Positions 7,163 through 15,364 of a DNA stretch of 64,000 nucleotides are shown one piece after another. The translations under genes were made by a program, and so were the position numbers. Below the pieces are notes generated by a model, which did no database searches, was not told the origin of the DNA, and worked only from the letters and a program-made list of their open reading frames with translations. This DNA comes from Mycolicibacterium diernhoferi (GTDB taxonomy: Bacteria; Actinomycetota; Actinomycetes; Mycobacteriales; Mycobacteriaceae): contig NZ_CP080332.1 of assembly GCF_019456655.1 (NCBI RefSeq), forward strand, positions 682,001-746,000, written 5' to 3'. Within the stretch, counting starts at the first letter, position 1, and every line of letters starts with the position of its first letter.

Positions 7163-9652
7163 TCAGGCCGGGGTGCCCAACAGTGCCCGCAGCATGGACA
7201 ACATCTCCGGCCGCGACTCCGCGCCGAGGCGCCGCCGGATTCGGGCCACGTGATGCTCGACGGTCTTGGCCGAGATGAAGAGTTGGCTGCCGATGTCGCG
7301 GTAGGGCATGCCGAGCAGGAGCAGTTCGGCCACCTCGCGTTCCCGGTCGGACAGCCGCGACGAGGGGATCGCCGCAGCCCGCGGCGCCACCCCGGCCGGC
7401 CGGGACGGCTCCTCGAACGTTCCCGAGGCCGCAGAGGCCGCAGCGGCCTCGGTGTCGTCCGCAACGGCCGGGACGTCGTCCGCATCGTGGGCCGATACCT
7501 TGAGCTCGCGCGCCAACTGCAGCATCACCCCCGACACCCGGGGATCCGGGGTCTGCAACGCGGCCTGGCCGGCCAGCCGGGTCGCATCCCAGGTCAACCC
7601 GAACTGGGTGAGCCCGCGCGCCGCCGGCGTCACCTCCTCGACGTCGACCTGATTGGCCAGCACCCGCAGCCACGCCCGCCCGGCCCGTGCCAAGGCCTGC
7701 GCGTAGGCGCTGTCGGCGGCCGCCGCGGTGAGTGCCTGACCGTGCGGGGCGACCGCATCCGGCGAGTTGGCCAGGATCCCGGCGTGCACCCCCGCCCAAT
7801 GCAGCGGCACCGACCACAGCGGTGGCCGGCCGAGGCGCTCGAGCAGGCCCATCGCCTCGTCGAGGTGATGCTGTAGCCGGTCGACCTGGCGCAGCCGCGC
7901 GGCCGCGACCCACAATTCGCCCAACGGCAGCAGGGAGTAGAGGTCGAGCGAGTACTCGGCCAGCACGTCCAGCGCGGCATACCAGTGTTGCTGCATGGCG
8001 CCGCTGTCCCCGGCGCGGCGGGCGATGGCGGTGTGCAGCGCGGCCGACCACAGTGCGTCCCGGCGGTGCAGTCCCGGTGCCCCGGCCGCCGTGGCATCGG
8101 CGGTTGCCCGGTTGAGCCGGCCGTCCAACATCCGGGTCCAGCCCAGCAGCAGCCGGTGCCGAGGCGCGGTGAACGGCGACGACTGCGCGGCGGCCCGGCC
8201 GATGATGCTGCGCGCCCGCACCGGGTCCCCGCCATGGATCGCGGCCAGCGTCACCAGGGCCGCGGGGCTGTCCGGGGATACCGATTCCAGCGACCACTCC
8301 GAGGTGATCGATCGGCTCAACCCGGCGATGGCGGCCGGGAACGGCCGGTCCAAGGTGTCCAGCAATCCGTCGGCCAGGCTGCGGGCGGCGCGGGCCGTCG
8401 ACGTGGGCGGGCCCGGATCCTCGACATCGAGGGCGGCCCGGGCCGCGGGTACATCGCCGGTGGCCACCGCCACCACCACCGCCGCGGACGCGATGAACGC
8501 ATCCGGGTAGGGGCCGAGCCAGCCGAACAGGTCGGCAGCCGCGGCGGCGTCGCCGTCGTGCATGGCCACGCTGGCCGCGATCCGCACCGCGGCGGCTCGC
8601 TGCGCCGGGTCGGCGGAGCCGAGCAGATCATCGGCCAACCGCGCGGCGGTCGCGCAGTCTCCGGTCAGTGCCAGCGCGTCACCGAGTTCGGTGCTCAACT
8701 GCGTCGAGCCGGCCTCGGATGCCGCCCGGTACAGCGCCGCCGCCCGGGCGGGATCGTCACGGTGCCGTGCCGCCAGCGTGGTCAGAGCCTTGGCGAGCCG
8801 CTCGTCCCGCAATCCGTGCTCGGCCATCCGGAGAGCGAGATCGGCTGTCAGCGTGGTCATTTCGAGTTGGGTGTACAGCAGTGAGATCTCGGTGTCGTGG
8901 TGGCGGGCGGCCCCGACGATCTCGGCGACCGCCTGGTGCAGTGTGCGGTGGAACGTCGGAGGCTGACCGGGTTCCAGCAGCCCACTCGCCCGGGCGTGGT
9001 CCACCAGGAGCTGGGCCGCCGCGGCGTCCACCCGCAAGGCGGCGGCGATGTCGTCGGACCCCAGCCGCCGGTCCAGGGAGCACACCAGCAGGGTGTCGAG
9101 CACCGGTTGGTCGAGCCGGCGTAACCGTTCGATGAGCGCGACCCGGGTGGCGTCGACCGGTGCGTCGGCGTCCAGTGCCGCCGACACCAGGAACGGCACG
9201 CCGGCCGTCGCGGCCAGTACCGCCTCCGCGTGCCCGACACTGCCGGGACGCAACCGGGCCACCTGGGCCGCGGTCCACGGGCCCAGCACCACCGCCGGAT
9301 TCTCGCGGGTCAACGCCAGGCCCAGGTCACGCAGTGCGCCGTGGTGTGCCAGCGGTTCGGCGGCGACCACGACGGTGCGGCCCGGGTCGGCGGCCGCCTC
9401 GGTCAGGCGCGCCAGCTCGCCCTCGGAAAGCAGCTGGGCGTCATCGACGACCAGTGCCGCGCCGGTCTCGTCGTCGGGGCTGCTGCGCACCGGCACCCCG
9501 GCATCCCGCAGTGCGCGGCGCACGGCACCGAGCAGCGTGGTCTTCCCGGCGCCGATGCCACCGGACACCAGAATCTTGGCCGGATCGCGGGGAGCCGCGA
9601 TCAGGGCCGCGATGGCACCGGAGTCCGAGCCCACGACCGCCGGGGAGGACAT
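7163..9652 (-). CDS. iniR: IniR, ATPase-LuxR regulator of the ini genes
   Basis: An 829-residue regulator matching M. tuberculosis Rv0339c in size, architecture and position. The Walker A motif GGIGAGKTT lies at residues 31-39 and the Walker B-like ALVVDD at about 67-72. A long helical, TPR-like sensor region rich in Ala and Leu follows. A LuxR-type helix-turn-helix ends the protein (about 765-829, LSDREREVAELLLLG, then AKTVEHHVARIRRRLG). This is the MalT/STAND-like layout in which ligand and ATP binding control DNA binding. In M. tuberculosis it is linked to induction of iniBAC. Only seven bases separate it from the upstream Hsp70-like gene, so the two form one operon divergent from the Rv0340-like gene. 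Confidence 0.88.
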   Translation of the reverse strand: MSSPAVVGSDSGAIAALIAAPRDPAKILVSGGIGAGKTTLLGAVRRALRDAGVPVRSSPDDETGAALVVDDAQLLSEGELARLTEAAADPGRTVVVAAEPLAHHGALRDLGLALTRENPAVVLGPWTAAQVARLRPGSVGHAEAVLAATAGVPFLVSAALDADAPVDATRVALIERLRRLDQPVLDTLLVCSLDRRLGSDDIAAALRVDAAAAQLLVDHARASGLLEPGQPPTFHRTLHQAVAEIVGAARHHDTEISLLYTQLEMTTLTADLALRMAEHGLRDERLAKALTTLAARHRDDPARAAALYRAASEAGSTQLSTELGDALALTGDCATAARLADDLLGSADPAQRAAAVRIAASVAMHDGDAAAAADLFGWLGPYPDAFIASAAVVVAVATGDVPAARAALDVEDPGPPTSTARAARSLADGLLDTLDRPFPAAIAGLSRSITSEWSLESVSPDSPAALVTLAAIHGGDPVRARSIIGRAAAQSSPFTAPRHRLLLGWTRMLDGRLNRATADATAAGAPGLHRRDALWSAALHTAIARRAGDSGAMQQHWYAALDVLAEYSLDLYSLLPLGELWVAAARLRQVDRLQHHLDEAMGLLERLGRPPLWSVPLHWAGVHAGILANSPDAVAPHGQALTAAAADSAYAQALARAGRAWLRVLANQVDVEEVTPAARGLTQFGLTWDATRLAGQAALQTPDPRVSGVMLQLARELKVSAHDADDVPAVADDTEAAAASAASGTFEEPSRPAGVAPRAAAIPSSRLSDREREVAELLLLGMPYRDIGSQLFISAKTVEHHVARIRRRLGAESRPEMLSMLRALLGTPA

Positions 9653-9659
9653 CGCCGGG

Positions 9660-11447
9660 TTACCCCTCTTCGACGGGCGGTTCCACGGGCTCGGGTGCCG
9701 GGGCGGGCTCAGGCTCGGGCTCGGGCTCCGGCGCGGGGGCCACCGTGGTCGTGGTGACCGGCGGCTGCGTGGTCGTGGTCACCGGTTTCGTGGTGGTCGT
9801 CGTCGGCGGAGTCGTCGTGGTGGTCGTGGTGGTGGTCGTCGTGGTGGTGGTGGTGGTCGTCGTCGTGGTGGACGGAGTCGTGGTGGTGGTGGTGGTCGTG
9901 CTCGCCGGCGGCGGCGGGATCTCCGAGGTGGTCACCACGCCGTTGTCGCCGGTCACCGTCACCGTCTGCGGTTGGTTGGCCGCGGGTTCGCCGGGCTGAC
10001 CGGGCTCGGTGGAGAAGCTGGTCGCGGTCTCGGTCACCGGGCCGCTGGGGCTGCTGGTCCCGGTGAGCGTCACCGCCAGCCCGCCCACCGCGAGCAGCGC
10101 GGCCGCGGCCGCGGCGCCGAACAGCAGCGGAGGCCGCTTGTACCAGGGCAGCGGCTCGGGCTCGAGCGGGTAGTCGTCCTCGCCGGGGGCGAAGGCGATC
10201 GGCGGGCGGGCATCGGTCGGGGTTGCGGCATAACCGGTTTCGTAATCGGGGCCCTGGTAGGGAACCGGTTCGCCGGTCGGGGCCTCGTCGTCCTCCGACC
10301 AGGCCAGCCCGCCGGGGGCGCCCGATTCCGCGGCGGCTGCGCCACCGGCCCAGCCCATCGTCGGGGCCATGCCGGTCGGTGCGGAATCCGGGCTGGCGGC
10401 CGGGGCCAGGCCCGTCGGGGCGCCCGCCTCGAAGGCGACGTCGGCAACCAGGGCGGCGCCGGTCGCCGCCGCGGTGAGGGCCTGCGGCGTGGTGGCCACC
10501 GGGACCCGCAGCCGCTCGGAAAGCCGCTGCGTGACAAGCGGAATGGCCGCGCCACCGCCGACCGTCGCCACAGCCGACAGTCGATTGCTCGCAATACCGT
10601 TGTGCTGCAACAGCTCTTCGATGGCGGTGAGCAGGCCGTCCAGCGGCTGATCGATGAGCTGGTCGAGCTCGGCGCGGGTCACCCGGACATCGGAGCGGAA
10701 ACCGGGCAACTCGGCGGGCACCACGGTGGCGGTCTCGGCCGACAACCGTTCCTTGGCTCGACGGCATTCGTCGCGCAACCGCCCCAGCGAGCCCACCGCG
10801 GCGGTCCCCGCGGGGTCGGCGTCACCCGCGTCGGCGATGCCGGCGATGACGTGATTGAGCAGGGCCTGATCGATCTGCTCCCCGGAGAAGTCGGGGTAGC
10901 GCAGCGTCGCGCCGATGGGGGCGAACTGCGCGTCGGCGTCGGCCAGCGTCACGCTGGTGCCGCTGCCGCCGAAATCGCACAGCGCCACCACACCCTGGGG
11001 CGGCAGGCTGCCCGCGGCACGCAGGCCGGCCAGTGCGGCGACCGAATCCGGGACCACGGCCGCCGAGGCGAGCCCCGGCTTGTTGCGCAGGGCGGTCTGC
11101 AGAGCGGCCACCACAGAGGGGGCCCAGTGCGCGGGCACCGCGATGGTGATGGGGTTGCCCCCGCCGACGGTGTGCGTCATCGCGTCGAGCGCCTCGGCGA
11201 GCACCTGGTCGCCGCGGTGTGAGGAGCCGTCGGAGGCCACCAGCGGCACCGGGTCGCCGACCCGGTCGACGAAGCCGCCGAGCACCAGGCCGGGCTGGTT
11301 CAGGTTGGGGTTCTCGCTGGGCACACCCACCTCGGGCGCCCGGTCGTTGAACAGGGTCAGCACCGACCGGCGGGTGACCGGTGGCCGTCCGTCGCGGGCC
11401 GCCACCAGGTTGGTCATCCCGACGGACAATCCGAGCGAGTCGCTCAC
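9660..11447 (-). CDS. Membrane-tethered Hsp70-like protein with Thr-rich tail
   Basis: A 595-residue protein. Residues 1-350 form an Hsp70/actin-type ATPase domain: SLGLSVGMTNLVAA (phosphate 1), LCDFGGSGTS (phosphate 2) and VATVGGGAAIPLV (adenosine). It has no canonical Hsp70 substrate-binding domain. An acidic Pro-rich linker leads to one membrane helix (about 434-459, after WYKRPP). An outside segment follows, with a Thr/Pro tract near residues 510-570 and a Pro/Glu end. The topology is a cytosolic ATPase with an extracellular, probably glycosylatable tail. The start is a GTG with GAGGAA seven bases upstream, overlapping the stop of a leader ORF. It is the first gene of the iniR operon, so a role in envelope-stress signalling is plausible but inferred. 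Confidence 0.8.
   Translation of the reverse strand: MSDSLGLSVGMTNLVAARDGRPPVTRRSVLTLFNDRAPEVGVPSENPNLNQPGLVLGGFVDRVGDPVPLVASDGSSHRGDQVLAEALDAMTHTVGGGNPITIAVPAHWAPSVVAALQTALRNKPGLASAAVVPDSVAALAGLRAAGSLPPQGVVALCDFGGSGTSVTLADADAQFAPIGATLRYPDFSGEQIDQALLNHVIAGIADAGDADPAGTAAVGSLGRLRDECRRAKERLSAETATVVPAELPGFRSDVRVTRAELDQLIDQPLDGLLTAIEELLQHNGIASNRLSAVATVGGGAAIPLVTQRLSERLRVPVATTPQALTAAATGAALVADVAFEAGAPTGLAPAASPDSAPTGMAPTMGWAGGAAAAESGAPGGLAWSEDDEAPTGEPVPYQGPDYETGYAATPTDARPPIAFAPGEDDYPLEPEPLPWYKRPPLLFGAAAAAALLAVGGLAVTLTGTSSPSGPVTETATSFSTEPGQPGEPAANQPQTVTVTGDNGVVTTSEIPPPPASTTTTTTTTPSTTTTTTTTTTTTTTTTTTTTPPTTTTTKPVTTTTQPPVTTTTVAPAPEPEPEPEPAPAPEPVEPPVEEG
9735..9905 (-). repeat. GTG/GTC trinucleotide tract encoding poly-Thr
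   Basis: On the plus strand this is almost unbroken GTGGTC/GTCGTG triplets; on the coding strand it reads ACC/ACG for Thr, with a few Pro and Ser codons. Such low-complexity triplet DNA changes length by slippage without breaking the frame. Confidence 0.85.
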
Positions 11448-11512
11448 GCGATTTCCTCGCAGGCTTGGATCTCGCATGTCAGTCCGATGGTTCGCTCGCA
11501 AGCGTCGCTCAC
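11444..11512 (-). CDS. 22-residue leader ORF coupled to the Hsp70-like gene
   Basis: A short frame, GTG at 11510-11512 to TGA at 11444-11446, encodes 22 residues (begins VSDACERTIGL, ends ACEEIA, three Cys). Upstream is a strong AAGGAGGGGAG. Its stop overlaps the GTG of the Hsp70-like gene (GTGA), the usual arrangement for translational coupling. Both starts share the sequence GTGAGCGAC, suggesting a partial duplication. It is too short for family evidence. It may be a MIRU-like relay ORF or a regulatory leader; expression is untested. Confidence 0.4.
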   Translation of the reverse strand: MSDACERTIGLTCEIQACEEIA

Positions 11513-11539
11513 GCGAATGCTCCCCTCCTTGTAGACAGT

Positions 11540-11621
11540 CCCCCACCTTAATGGGAGGGAACCCGGTAGAGCCGGAATCCCCCTAACGTGTCGGAACCCC
11601 TAATGGGCGATCCCCTAACGG
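11540..11621. promoter_or_regulatory. CCCCTAA(T/C)G box array, ini divergent promoter region
   Basis: Repeated C-rich boxes lie between the divergent Hsp70-like/iniR operon and the Rv0340-like gene: CCCCCACCTTAATGGGA (11540-11556), CCCCCTAACG (11579-11588), CCCCTAATGGG (11597-11607) and CCCCTAACGG (11612-11621). CCCCTAATGGG recurs exactly upstream of iniB. The spacing is about 15-18 bp. The array is a candidate binding site for a shared regulator, with IniR the obvious suspect. Confidence 0.6.
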
Positions 11622-11729
11622 ATGTCGACGACGATTGGGCTGAACACCGATCTCAACGGTGCCGTTCCCCAATAGCATCGGTTCACGAGCTTGCGACGTA
11701 ACGGAAAAATCGGGGGCGAGACCTGACTC

Positions 11730-12236
11730 ATGGCCAATTCACTGCTCGACTTCGTGATGGCGCTGGTGCGGGACCCCGACGCCTCGGCGCGGTATGCCGC
11801 CGATCCCGCGGCCGCTCTCGCCGCCGCCGACCTGCCGGATGTGACGACCGCGGACGTCGACCAACTCATCCCGGTGGTCGCCGACTCGCTGTCCGGACCG
11901 GCCCTGTCCACGGGCCTGCCCGCGACGGACGCCAACGTCTGGGCGAGCGGCGCCGCCACCGCGGCCTTCGATGCGTTCGGTATCGACGATGCCTTCTCGG
12001 ACGCCCTCCCGGTCGTGGCGCACGACCTGGACGATTTCTCGGTGCGTGAGGTGGTGACCACCGTCGCCGAGCCCGACTCGGCGGTGCCCTCGGCCGACGA
12101 TCTGCCCGCGCTGGAGGTGCCGCTGCTCGACGACCTGCCGGGATACGAGTCCGTTCCCGACGCCGCCGTCCCCGACCCTGGGACCGATCAGGACTGGACT
12201 GCCCCGGACCCGTCCGGCTTCGACCTCTTCGACTGA
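11730..12236 (+). CDS. Rv0340-like IniB-related acidic protein
   Basis: A 168-residue acidic protein in the position of M. tuberculosis Rv0340. The N-terminal ~50 residues (LLDFVMALVRDPDASARY, then AAALAAADL) match the IniB N-terminal layout seen at the start of the next gene: a short helix, FxxDP/N, Ala-rich helix, then a T/A-D-V-D helix. The rest is an Asp/Val/Pro-rich acidic stretch ending GFDLFD. It has no signal peptide or Cys. Function is unknown; its shared promoter boxes and related N-terminus suggest it belongs to the ini response. An intrinsic terminator follows, so it is probably monocistronic. Confidence 0.82.
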   Translation: MANSLLDFVMALVRDPDASARYAADPAAALAAADLPDVTTADVDQLIPVVADSLSGPALSTGLPATDANVWASGAATAAFDAFGIDDAFSDALPVVAHDLDDFSVREVVTTVAEPDSAVPSADDLPALEVPLLDDLPGYESVPDAAVPDPGTDQDWTAPDPSGFDLFD

Positions 12237-12238
12237 CG

Positions 12239-12264
12239 CCACGAACTGGCCCCACGAACTGGCC
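12239..12264. repeat. 13-bp tandem duplication
   Basis: CCACGAACTGGCC occurs twice head to tail, directly after the stop of the Rv0340-like gene and running into the terminator stem. There is no obvious function. Confidence 0.75.
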
Positions 12265-12300
12265 CGCGCACCGCGATTCACCGCGGTGAGCGGGCTTTTT
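12262..12300 (+). terminator. Intrinsic terminator after the Rv0340-like gene
   Basis: Nested arms GCCCGC/GCGGGC and CACCGCG/CGCGGTG close around the loop ATTCAC and are followed at once by TTTTT. This is a textbook stem plus U-run, unusually clear for a mycobacterium. It separates the Rv0340-like gene from iniB. Confidence 0.85.
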
Positions 12301-12317
12301 CGTGTCTGCGAAGCAGA

Positions 12318-12374
12318 CCCCAATGTCACCCCCTATGCCCCTAATGGGGGACCCCCTAGTGCCCCGTATGGGGG
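12318..12374. promoter_or_regulatory. CCCC(T/G)A(A/T)TG box array upstream of iniB
   Basis: Tandem boxes: CCCCAATG (12318), CCCCCTATG (12329), CCCCTAATGGGGG (12338-12350), CCCCCTAGTG (12352-12361) and CCCCGTATGGGGG (12362-12374), followed by an inverted repeat CCCCG-N6-CGGGG at 12395-12410. The array ends about 118 bp before the iniB start. The box at 12338 is identical over 11 bases to one upstream of the Rv0340-like gene. Confidence 0.65.
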
Positions 12375-12491
12375 TTTCGGGGGAGGGGATTCAACCCCGT
12401 TTCAGCGGGGCCGGAGCGCCCATAACGTGGTTTTCAGTTCGCCGGACCACCCAGCGACAGGTTCTACCCACAACCTGAGAAAGGCCCCGAA

Positions 12492-13403
12492 ATGACCACC
12501 ATCATCGACTACATCCTCGATCTGTTCCGCAGCCCGAACCTGGCCGGTGCCTTCGTGGCCAACCCGGAACAGGCCATGCGCGACGCCGGCCTGCCCAACG
12601 TGACGGCCGCCCAGCTGCAGGCCGTCGCCGCCACCGCGGCCCCGGCCGGCGTGGCCCTCGGCGGCGGGGACCCGGTCCTCGGCCTGCAACGTGCGGTCGC
12701 CGACCACCACAGCATCGCCACCTCGTTCGCGCCGATGTACGCCCCGCAGCGGACCTTCGCCCCGGAGACCGACATCGCCAGCCACAACCGGACCAACGCC
12801 GAGTTCATGAGCCCCGAGCAGAGCTCCGGCGCCAACTCCCAGATCGGCGGCTTCAACTTCGGCTTCGGTGACATCACCTTCGGCAACAAGACCACCACCA
12901 CCGCCACCGACGGCGGCGTCATCGTCGCCGGCCCGAACACCGGCACCGTCACCACCGGCGACGACAACGTCGTCGGCGACGAGAACATCACCGGTGATGA
13001 CAACGTCGTCGGCCACGGCAACACCAAGGTGGACGTCGAAACCGGCAACCACTCACCGGTCATCATCGGCCACGGCAACGACGTCGAGGACAACTCGCAG
13101 ATCGCCGGCGACGACATCATTTCCGGTAACAAGGGCCCGGTGCTCAACGACGTCGACACCAGCGGGGGGAACGGTGGCGGCGCGGTGGCCGGCGGCGGTC
13201 TGCTCGGCGGCGGTCACGCCGACGCCGGCAGCGGCGGAAACGGTGGCGGTATCACCATCATCGACAACTCCGGCGTACTGGACAACAGCGACGACGACAG
13301 CTCGGTCGTCACCGTCGTCGACACCGACATCGACAACTCGGTCGACAACTCCAACACCCTGGACATCGACAACACCATCGAGACCAACGTCGACGTGTTC
13401 TAA
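12492..13403 (+). CDS. iniB: IniB, cell-wall-stress-induced protein
   Basis: A 303-residue protein with the conserved IniB N-terminus (IIDYILDLFRSPNLAGAF, then QAMRDAGLPNVTAAQLQ). After residue ~150 it becomes a repeat-rich, Gly/Asp/Asn region with units such as GDDNVVGDENITGDDNVVGH, suggesting a beta-solenoid-like fold. A Gly-rich stretch and an acidic Asp/Asn/Val end (TDIDNSVDNSNTLDIDN) follow. It is shorter than the ~480-residue M. tuberculosis protein. iniB is the first gene of the iniBAC operon, induced by inhibitors of cell-wall synthesis such as isoniazid and ethambutol. Its molecular role is unknown. There is no signal peptide. The start is ATG 12492, behind GAAAGG. Confidence 0.9.
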   Translation: MTTIIDYILDLFRSPNLAGAFVANPEQAMRDAGLPNVTAAQLQAVAATAAPAGVALGGGDPVLGLQRAVADHHSIATSFAPMYAPQRTFAPETDIASHNRTNAEFMSPEQSSGANSQIGGFNFGFGDITFGNKTTTTATDGGVIVAGPNTGTVTTGDDNVVGDENITGDDNVVGHGNTKVDVETGNHSPVIIGHGNDVEDNSQIAGDDIISGNKGPVLNDVDTSGGNGGGAVAGGGLLGGGHADAGSGGNGGGITIIDNSGVLDNSDDDSSVVTVVDTDIDNSVDNSNTLDIDNTIETNVDVF

Positions 13404-13415
13404 CCACGCCCGATC

Positions 13416-13454
13416 CCGACTGGCGGGGACCGCTTCCTGGTCCCCGCCAGTCGG
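13416..13454 (+). terminator. Strong hairpin in the iniB-iniA gap
   Basis: A perfect 16-bp inverted repeat (arm CCGACTGGCGGGGACC) closes around the 7-base loop GCTTCCT. It lies 12 bases after the iniB stop and ends 33 bases before iniA. No U-run follows, so it may act as a partial terminator or as an mRNA-stabilising/processing hairpin that lowers iniA-iniC relative to iniB. Confidence 0.75.
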
Positions 13455-13487
13455 CGCGCCTACGGTTGACGCTCAGGAGAGGACCCC

Positions 13488-15332
13488 ATGACCCAACCCG
13501 CGAGACCGATCGCCGAGGGCGCCCCGGCGAGGCCGGTCAAGGTGATCGTCGAGCTGATCGACCACACCGCCAAGATCGCCGGCCTGTATGACCGCGCCGA
13601 CCTGGTGGAACGGTTGCACATCGCCAAGGAACGCATCTGCGACCCGCAGATCCGGGTGGTCATCGCCGGCCAGCTCAAGCAGGGCAAGAGCCAACTGCTC
13701 AACTCGCTGCTGAACGTGCCGGTCGCCCGCGTCGGCGACGACGAGAGCACCGTGCTGGCCACCGTCGTCTACCACGCCGAGACGCCGACCGCCCGGCTCG
13801 TGGTCCTCGGCGCGGACGGCACCGAGGCCGAACTGGTCGACATCGAGATGGCCGACCTCAAAGACGACCTACGCCGGGCCCCGGCCGCCGGTGGGCGTGA
13901 GGTGCTGCGCGTCGAGGTCGGGGTGCCCAGCCCCATGCTCAAGAACGGTTTGGCGTTCATCGACACCCCCGGCGTCGGCGGGCACGGGCAGCCGCACCTG
14001 TCGGCGACCCTGGGCCTGCTGCCCGACGCGGACGCCGTCCTGATGGTCAGTGACACCAGCCAGGAATTCACCGAACCGGAACTGACCTTCATCCGCCAAG
14101 CCGTCGAAATCTGCCCGCTGGCATCGATCATCGCCACCAAGACCGACCTGTACCCGCGCTGGCGCGACATCGTCGCCGTCAACACCGCGCACCTGCAGCG
14201 GGCCGGCATAGACACCCCGGTGATCCCGGCCAGCTCGGTGCTGCGCAGCCACGCCATCACCCTCAACGACAAGGAACTCAACGAGGAGTCCAACTTCCCG
14301 GCCATCGTGAAATTCCTCTCCGAGAAGGTGATGTCGCGGGAGAACGACCGCATCCGCGACCAGGTTCTCGGCGAGATCCGCGCTGCTGCAGAACATCTCG
14401 CGCTCGCGGTGAGTAGCGAACTGTCGGTGCTCGACGATCCGGGAATCCGCGCCCGGTTGACTTCCGAACTGGAGCGGCGCAAGGCCGAAGCCCAGGACGC
14501 ATTGGCACAGACGTCGTTGTGGCAGCAGACCCTCAACGACGGGATCGCCGATCTGACCGCCGATGTCGACCACGATCTGCGCAACCGGTTCCGGCACATC
14601 ACCGCGCACACCGAGTCGGTGATCGACGGCTGCGATCCCACCCTGCACTGGGCCGAGATCGGCACCGAACTGGAGAACGCGGTGGCCACCGCGGTGGGGG
14701 ACAACTTCGTCTGGGCCTATCAGCGTGCCGAGGCGCTGGCCACCGAGGTCGCCCGGTTGTTCACCGAAGCCGGCCTGGACGCGGTCGACCTACCGCAGGT
14801 GAGTGCCCGCGACATGGGCGCCGGGCTCGGCGAATTCAAGTCGGTGGCCCGCCTCGACGCCAAGCCCATCAAGGCCGGCCACAAGGTGGTCACCGGTATG
14901 CGGGGTTCCTACGGCGGCATCCTGATGTTCGGCATGCTCACCTCCTTCGCGGGGCTGGGCATGTTCAACCCGCTGTCGCTGGGCGCCGGATTCGTGTTGG
15001 GTCGCAAGGCCTATAAGGAAGACATGGAGAACCGGATGCTGCGGGTGCGCAACGAGGCGAAGACCAATGTGCGCCGGTTCGTCGACGATGTCTCCTTCGT
15101 GGTGAACAAGGAATCCCGGGACCGACTCCGCCTGGTGCAGCGCCAGCTGCGGGATCACTACCGCGCCATCGCCAACCAGACCAGCCGCTCGCTCAACGAG
15201 TCGCTGCAGGCCACTCTCGCGGCGGCGAAAATGGAGGAGGACCAGCGCAATACCCGGATCCGGGAACTCGAACGCCAACTCGACATCCTCAAGCAGGTCG
15301 TCGACAACGTCGACAAGCTGGTGTCGTCCTGA
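13488..15332 (+). CDS. iniA: IniA, bacterial dynamin-like GTPase
   Basis: A 614-residue dynamin-superfamily protein. The GTPase motifs are the P-loop GQLKQGKS (residues 61-68), DTPGVGG (about 159-165) and the G4-like TKTD (about 218-221). Helical stalk segments follow. A Gly-rich hydrophobic stretch (GGILMFGMLTSFAGLG) near residues 475-505 serves as the membrane-binding paddle. A Glu/Gln-rich coiled coil (about 575-610) ends the protein. IniA homologues are known to remodel membranes in a GTP-dependent way, and IniA is linked to drug tolerance. AGGAGAGG lies directly upstream of the ATG. It is followed after 32 bp by iniC. Confidence 0.95.
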   Translation: MTQPARPIAEGAPARPVKVIVELIDHTAKIAGLYDRADLVERLHIAKERICDPQIRVVIAGQLKQGKSQLLNSLLNVPVARVGDDESTVLATVVYHAETPTARLVVLGADGTEAELVDIEMADLKDDLRRAPAAGGREVLRVEVGVPSPMLKNGLAFIDTPGVGGHGQPHLSATLGLLPDADAVLMVSDTSQEFTEPELTFIRQAVEICPLASIIATKTDLYPRWRDIVAVNTAHLQRAGIDTPVIPASSVLRSHAITLNDKELNEESNFPAIVKFLSEKVMSRENDRIRDQVLGEIRAAAEHLALAVSSELSVLDDPGIRARLTSELERRKAEAQDALAQTSLWQQTLNDGIADLTADVDHDLRNRFRHITAHTESVIDGCDPTLHWAEIGTELENAVATAVGDNFVWAYQRAEALATEVARLFTEAGLDAVDLPQVSARDMGAGLGEFKSVARLDAKPIKAGHKVVTGMRGSYGGILMFGMLTSFAGLGMFNPLSLGAGFVLGRKAYKEDMENRMLRVRNEAKTNVRRFVDDVSFVVNKESRDRLRLVQRQLRDHYRAIANQTSRSLNESLQATLAAAKMEEDQRNTRIRELERQLDILKQVVDNVDKLVSS

Positions 15333-15364
15333 ACACTGCCCGTCGCCCTTAAGCTGGGCACGTC

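Noticed and set aside
9735..9905. CRISPR-like or satellite array
   Set aside because: The period is three bases with no spacers, and the tract encodes poly-Thr in an intact gene.
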